NCBI GenBank assembly: GCA_019314005.1
Contig: JAFDAE010000136.1
Span: forward strand, 1-6,085
Direction of reading: 5' to 3'
From: Deltaproteobacteria bacterium
Lineage (GTDB): Bacteria > Desulfobacterota > Desulfobacteria > C00003060 > C00003106
Length of the DNA: 6,085 nt
Shown: piece after piece, positions 5,096-6,085 of the stretch
Layout: every line of letters starts with the position of its first letter
Position numbering within the stretch: position 1 is the first letter of the stretch
Notes under the pieces: model-generated
Told to the model about the DNA's origin: nothing
What the model saw: the letters and a program-made list of their open reading frames with translations, nothing else
The model's database searches: none
Made by a program: the position numbers and the translations under genes

Positions 5096-5123
5096 TGTCA
5101 TTTCGACCGAAGGGAGAAATCTT
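5096..5123 (+). repeat. Dispersed TGTCATTTCGA...GAGAAATCTT repeat, compact unit
   Basis: This 28-bp copy runs from TGTCATTTCGA (5096-5106) to GAGAAATCTT (5114-5123), followed by a T-run to 5128. It is the shortest and cleanest copy in the window; compare 2664-2703 and the two halves of 1936-2045. Confidence 0.6.
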
Positions 5124-5160
5124 TTTTTAATTCAACATTGATGCACCTGTAAAAAGTTAG

Positions 5161-5256
5161 ATTTCCCGTCCCCTGGCGGGAGGGCTATAACAACTTTTTT
5201 CCTCTTACCCTCCCCCACTTGTTGGGTGAGGGTAAGAGGGGGTAAGGGGAGGGGGT
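5161..5256. repeat. Hairpin and G-rich intergenic repeat block
   Basis: A small stem CCCG/CGGG (5165-5168 with 5177-5180) is followed by a perfect 12-bp inverted repeat: CCTCTTACCCTC (5201-5212) with GAGGGTAAGAGG (5228-5239). CCCA/TGGG pairing extends it inside. The right arm continues into a run of five G-tracts to 5255, a G-quadruplex candidate on the + strand. No T-tract follows the stem, so it is not an obvious terminator. No coding potential is seen between 5062 and 5452. Confidence 0.65.
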
Positions 5257-5280
5257 ATAACTCTTTGTAATATTAATACT

Positions 5281-5320
5281 TCACCCTCACCCTAGCCCTC
5301 TCCCATCAAGAGAGAGGGAA
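5281..5320. repeat. CCCTCACCC-type palindromic repeat
   Basis: CCCTCACCCTAGCCCTCTCCC-like text (5284-5304) folds through CCCTCTC (5296-5302) with GAGAGGG (5312-5318). The minus strand carries four G-triplets with short loops. It resembles the short C-rich extragenic palindromes scattered in many proteobacterial genomes and may be the partner of the block at 5161-5256, since both carry the CCCTC/GAGGG theme. Confidence 0.5.
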
Positions 5321-5399
5321 GATTCTCGACTTTTTACCGCGTCATCAACATTCAGCATTTATACTTAAACATTGCTCATCCATGTCCCAAAAGAACAGA

Positions 5400-5435
5400 T
5401 TGACATTCTCTCAGCGGCGTTATACATTGTATAAC
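5400..5435 (+). promoter_or_regulatory. Promoter and palindromic operator of the relBE-type operon
   Basis: A consensus -35 TTGACA lies at 5400-5405. Downstream is the perfect palindrome GTTATACATTGTATAAC (5419-5435, 8-bp arms around one base). Candidate -10 boxes TATACA (5421-5426, 15-bp spacing) or TACATT (5423-5428, 17-bp spacing) lie inside it. A ribbon-helix-helix antitoxin binding this site would block polymerase, the usual autoregulation for such operons. It ends 17 bases before the antitoxin ATG. Confidence 0.65.
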
Positions 5436-5452
5436 AAGAAGGGAGGCACGCT

Positions 5453-5665
5453 ATGCTTGCGATACGACTGGATAAAGAAATAGAGGAGGATTTGGATCTG
5501 CTTGCCAAAACCCGCGGAAGTAACCGCAGCGCATTGGTAAGGGAAGCGATCCTGCAATACCTGGAGGACAATGAGGACTTGGACCTGGCCAAACAAGCCC
5601 AATCACAAACGCTCGGTCACAAGCCGCTGAAACAATTGAGGGCAGAACTTGGCCTGGACAGTTGA
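5453..5665 (+). CDS. relB: RelB-family ribbon-helix-helix antitoxin
   Basis: This 70-residue protein has a ribbon-helix-helix N-terminus: strand MLAIRL (1-6), helix about 7-20, turn GSNRS, helix about 25-41 (ALVREAILQYLEDNEDL). A C-terminal segment (KPLKQLRAELGLDS) is the likely toxin-binding tail. It would dimerise on the palindrome at 5419-5435 and hold the RelE-type toxin inactive. The ATG at 5453 is preceded by GGGAGG (5441-5446) at 6-nt spacing, so the start is firm. It overlaps the toxin by 17 nt, and the toxin's ribosome binding site GAGGG (5638-5642) lies within this gene. Confidence 0.88.
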   Translation: MLAIRLDKEIEEDLDLLAKTRGSNRSALVREAILQYLEDNEDLDLAKQAQSQTLGHKPLKQLRAELGLDS

Positions 5666-5921
5666 AATCAGCGACGTTGCCGAGCGGCAATTGCGAAAAC
5701 TGGATCGGCAGGTTCAAAAGCGTATTCTTAACTGGCTCAACGACCGGATAGAGGGATGCAAACGCCCCAGGCATTTTGGGGAACCGTTGAAGGGTGATCA
5801 CGTCGGATTCTGGCGATACCGAATCGGAGACTATAGGGTACTGTGCGACATCCAGGACGAAAAAGTGATTGTCCTGGTCCTGACAATTGGTCATCGTCGG
5901 CAGGTTTACAGACAAGGATAA
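5649..5921 (+). CDS. relE: RelE/ParE-family toxin, probable ribosome-dependent mRNA endonuclease
   Basis: This 90-residue protein matches the compact RelE fold: WTVEISDVAERQLRKLDRQVQKRILNWL helices, then PLKGDHVGFWRYRIGDYRVLCDI and the terminal VLTIGHRRQVYR. Residues at positions expected for RelE catalysis are present: K48, R56, R63, R83/R84 and Y87. This favours mRNA cleavage on the ribosome over a ParE-like gyrase poison. The start is a TTG at 5649. It is supported because MAWTVE is the usual N-terminus of this subfamily and GAGGG lies 6 nt upstream; no ATG gives a full domain. The 17-nt overlap with the antitoxin indicates coupled translation. The frame is intact. No terminator stem is obvious downstream, only a TTTGTTTTTTC run at about 5931-5941. 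Confidence 0.9.
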   Translation: MAWTVEISDVAERQLRKLDRQVQKRILNWLNDRIEGCKRPRHFGEPLKGDHVGFWRYRIGDYRVLCDIQDEKVIVLVLTIGHRRQVYRQG

Positions 5922-5990
5922 TCACAACTATTTGTTTTTTCTTCCCATAGTACACCGGCCATCAGCTTTGGATCCTTCTCTGAGAAAGTA

Positions 5991-6018
5991 GTGAGGCGTG
6001 AGGCGTGAAGAGTGAGAG
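5991..6018 (+). repeat. Four tandem heptamers of GTGAGGC type
   Basis: GTGAGGC (5991), GTGAGGC (5998), GTGAAGA (6005) and GTGAGAG (6012) are in exact 7-bp phase. It is a second heptamer repeat, different in sequence from the TAACCCC array. The rest of 5922-6085 shows no supported gene. Confidence 0.7.
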
Positions 6019-6085
6019 GGTCGCGTAGCCATCATCAACTACAGGCGTGGCAAGAAGCTATGGCTTTAGTGAAAATGGTCTATAC

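Noticed and set aside
5201..5245. 12-bp hairpin as a Rho-independent terminator of vapBC
   Set aside because: There is no U-tract on either side in the right orientation; a G-rich run follows it.
5451..5915. 154-codon minus-strand ORF over the relBE region
   Set aside because: The + strand encodes full RelB and RelE homologues with ribosome binding sites; the minus frame has no family features.
6026..6067. Frame reading AIINYRRGKKLWL before a stop as a remnant gene
   Set aside because: It is only about 14 codons, with no start site and no recognisable family.

Overview
The window looks like bacterial chromosome with moderate GC, most likely from an anaerobic Gram-negative lineage such as Desulfobacterota (former Deltaproteobacteria) or Nitrospirota. 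That guess rests on gene content (BY-kinase plus TPR exopolysaccharide genes, hicBA/vapBC/relBE modules) and on the style of dispersed repeats. No marker gene in the window fixes the taxonomy.

Layout. (1) 1-1924 is the 3' end of a polysaccharide locus: the C-terminal part of a CpsD/Wzc-type tyrosine autokinase, overlapping by 17 nt a membrane-anchored TPR protein. (2) 1925-2178 is a spacer with a 110-bp imperfect palindromic repeat. (3) 2179-2638 is a hicBA toxin-antitoxin pair. (4) 2639-4279 holds a telomere-like heptamer array (TAACCCC, about 20 units). A 1394-bp IS481-like insertion sequence (2832-4225) splits it and is flanked by a 6-bp target duplication, CCTAAC. Removing the IS and one duplication copy restores the exact 7-bp register. 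The IS transposase is split into two frames at an A8 tract. (5) 4280-5061 is an AbrB-fold antitoxin / PIN-domain toxin pair with a near-consensus promoter. The toxin carries a small CPxCG insertion. (6) 5062-5452 is a non-coding stretch of dispersed repeats, hairpins and G-rich tracts. (7) 5453-5921 is a relBE-type pair with a perfect palindromic operator over its -10 region. (8) 5922-6085 is non-coding and includes a second, GC-rich heptamer repeat.

All genes lie on the + strand. The first two belong to cell-surface polysaccharide export and assembly. The remainder is an accessory strip of three unrelated toxin-antitoxin pairs, one IS and at least five kinds of repeat. Each toxin-antitoxin pair has its antitoxin first and its toxin overlapping it by a few bases, so each is a self-contained, translationally coupled module.

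The strongest less-ordinary observations concern the IS. It has a promoter/hairpin arrangement that should hide the transposase start only on read-through transcripts, several internal copies of the terminal motif (one supplying the -35 box), and a frame break on A8. It also landed inside a G-quadruplex-capable heptamer array. No clearly new multi-gene system is visible.
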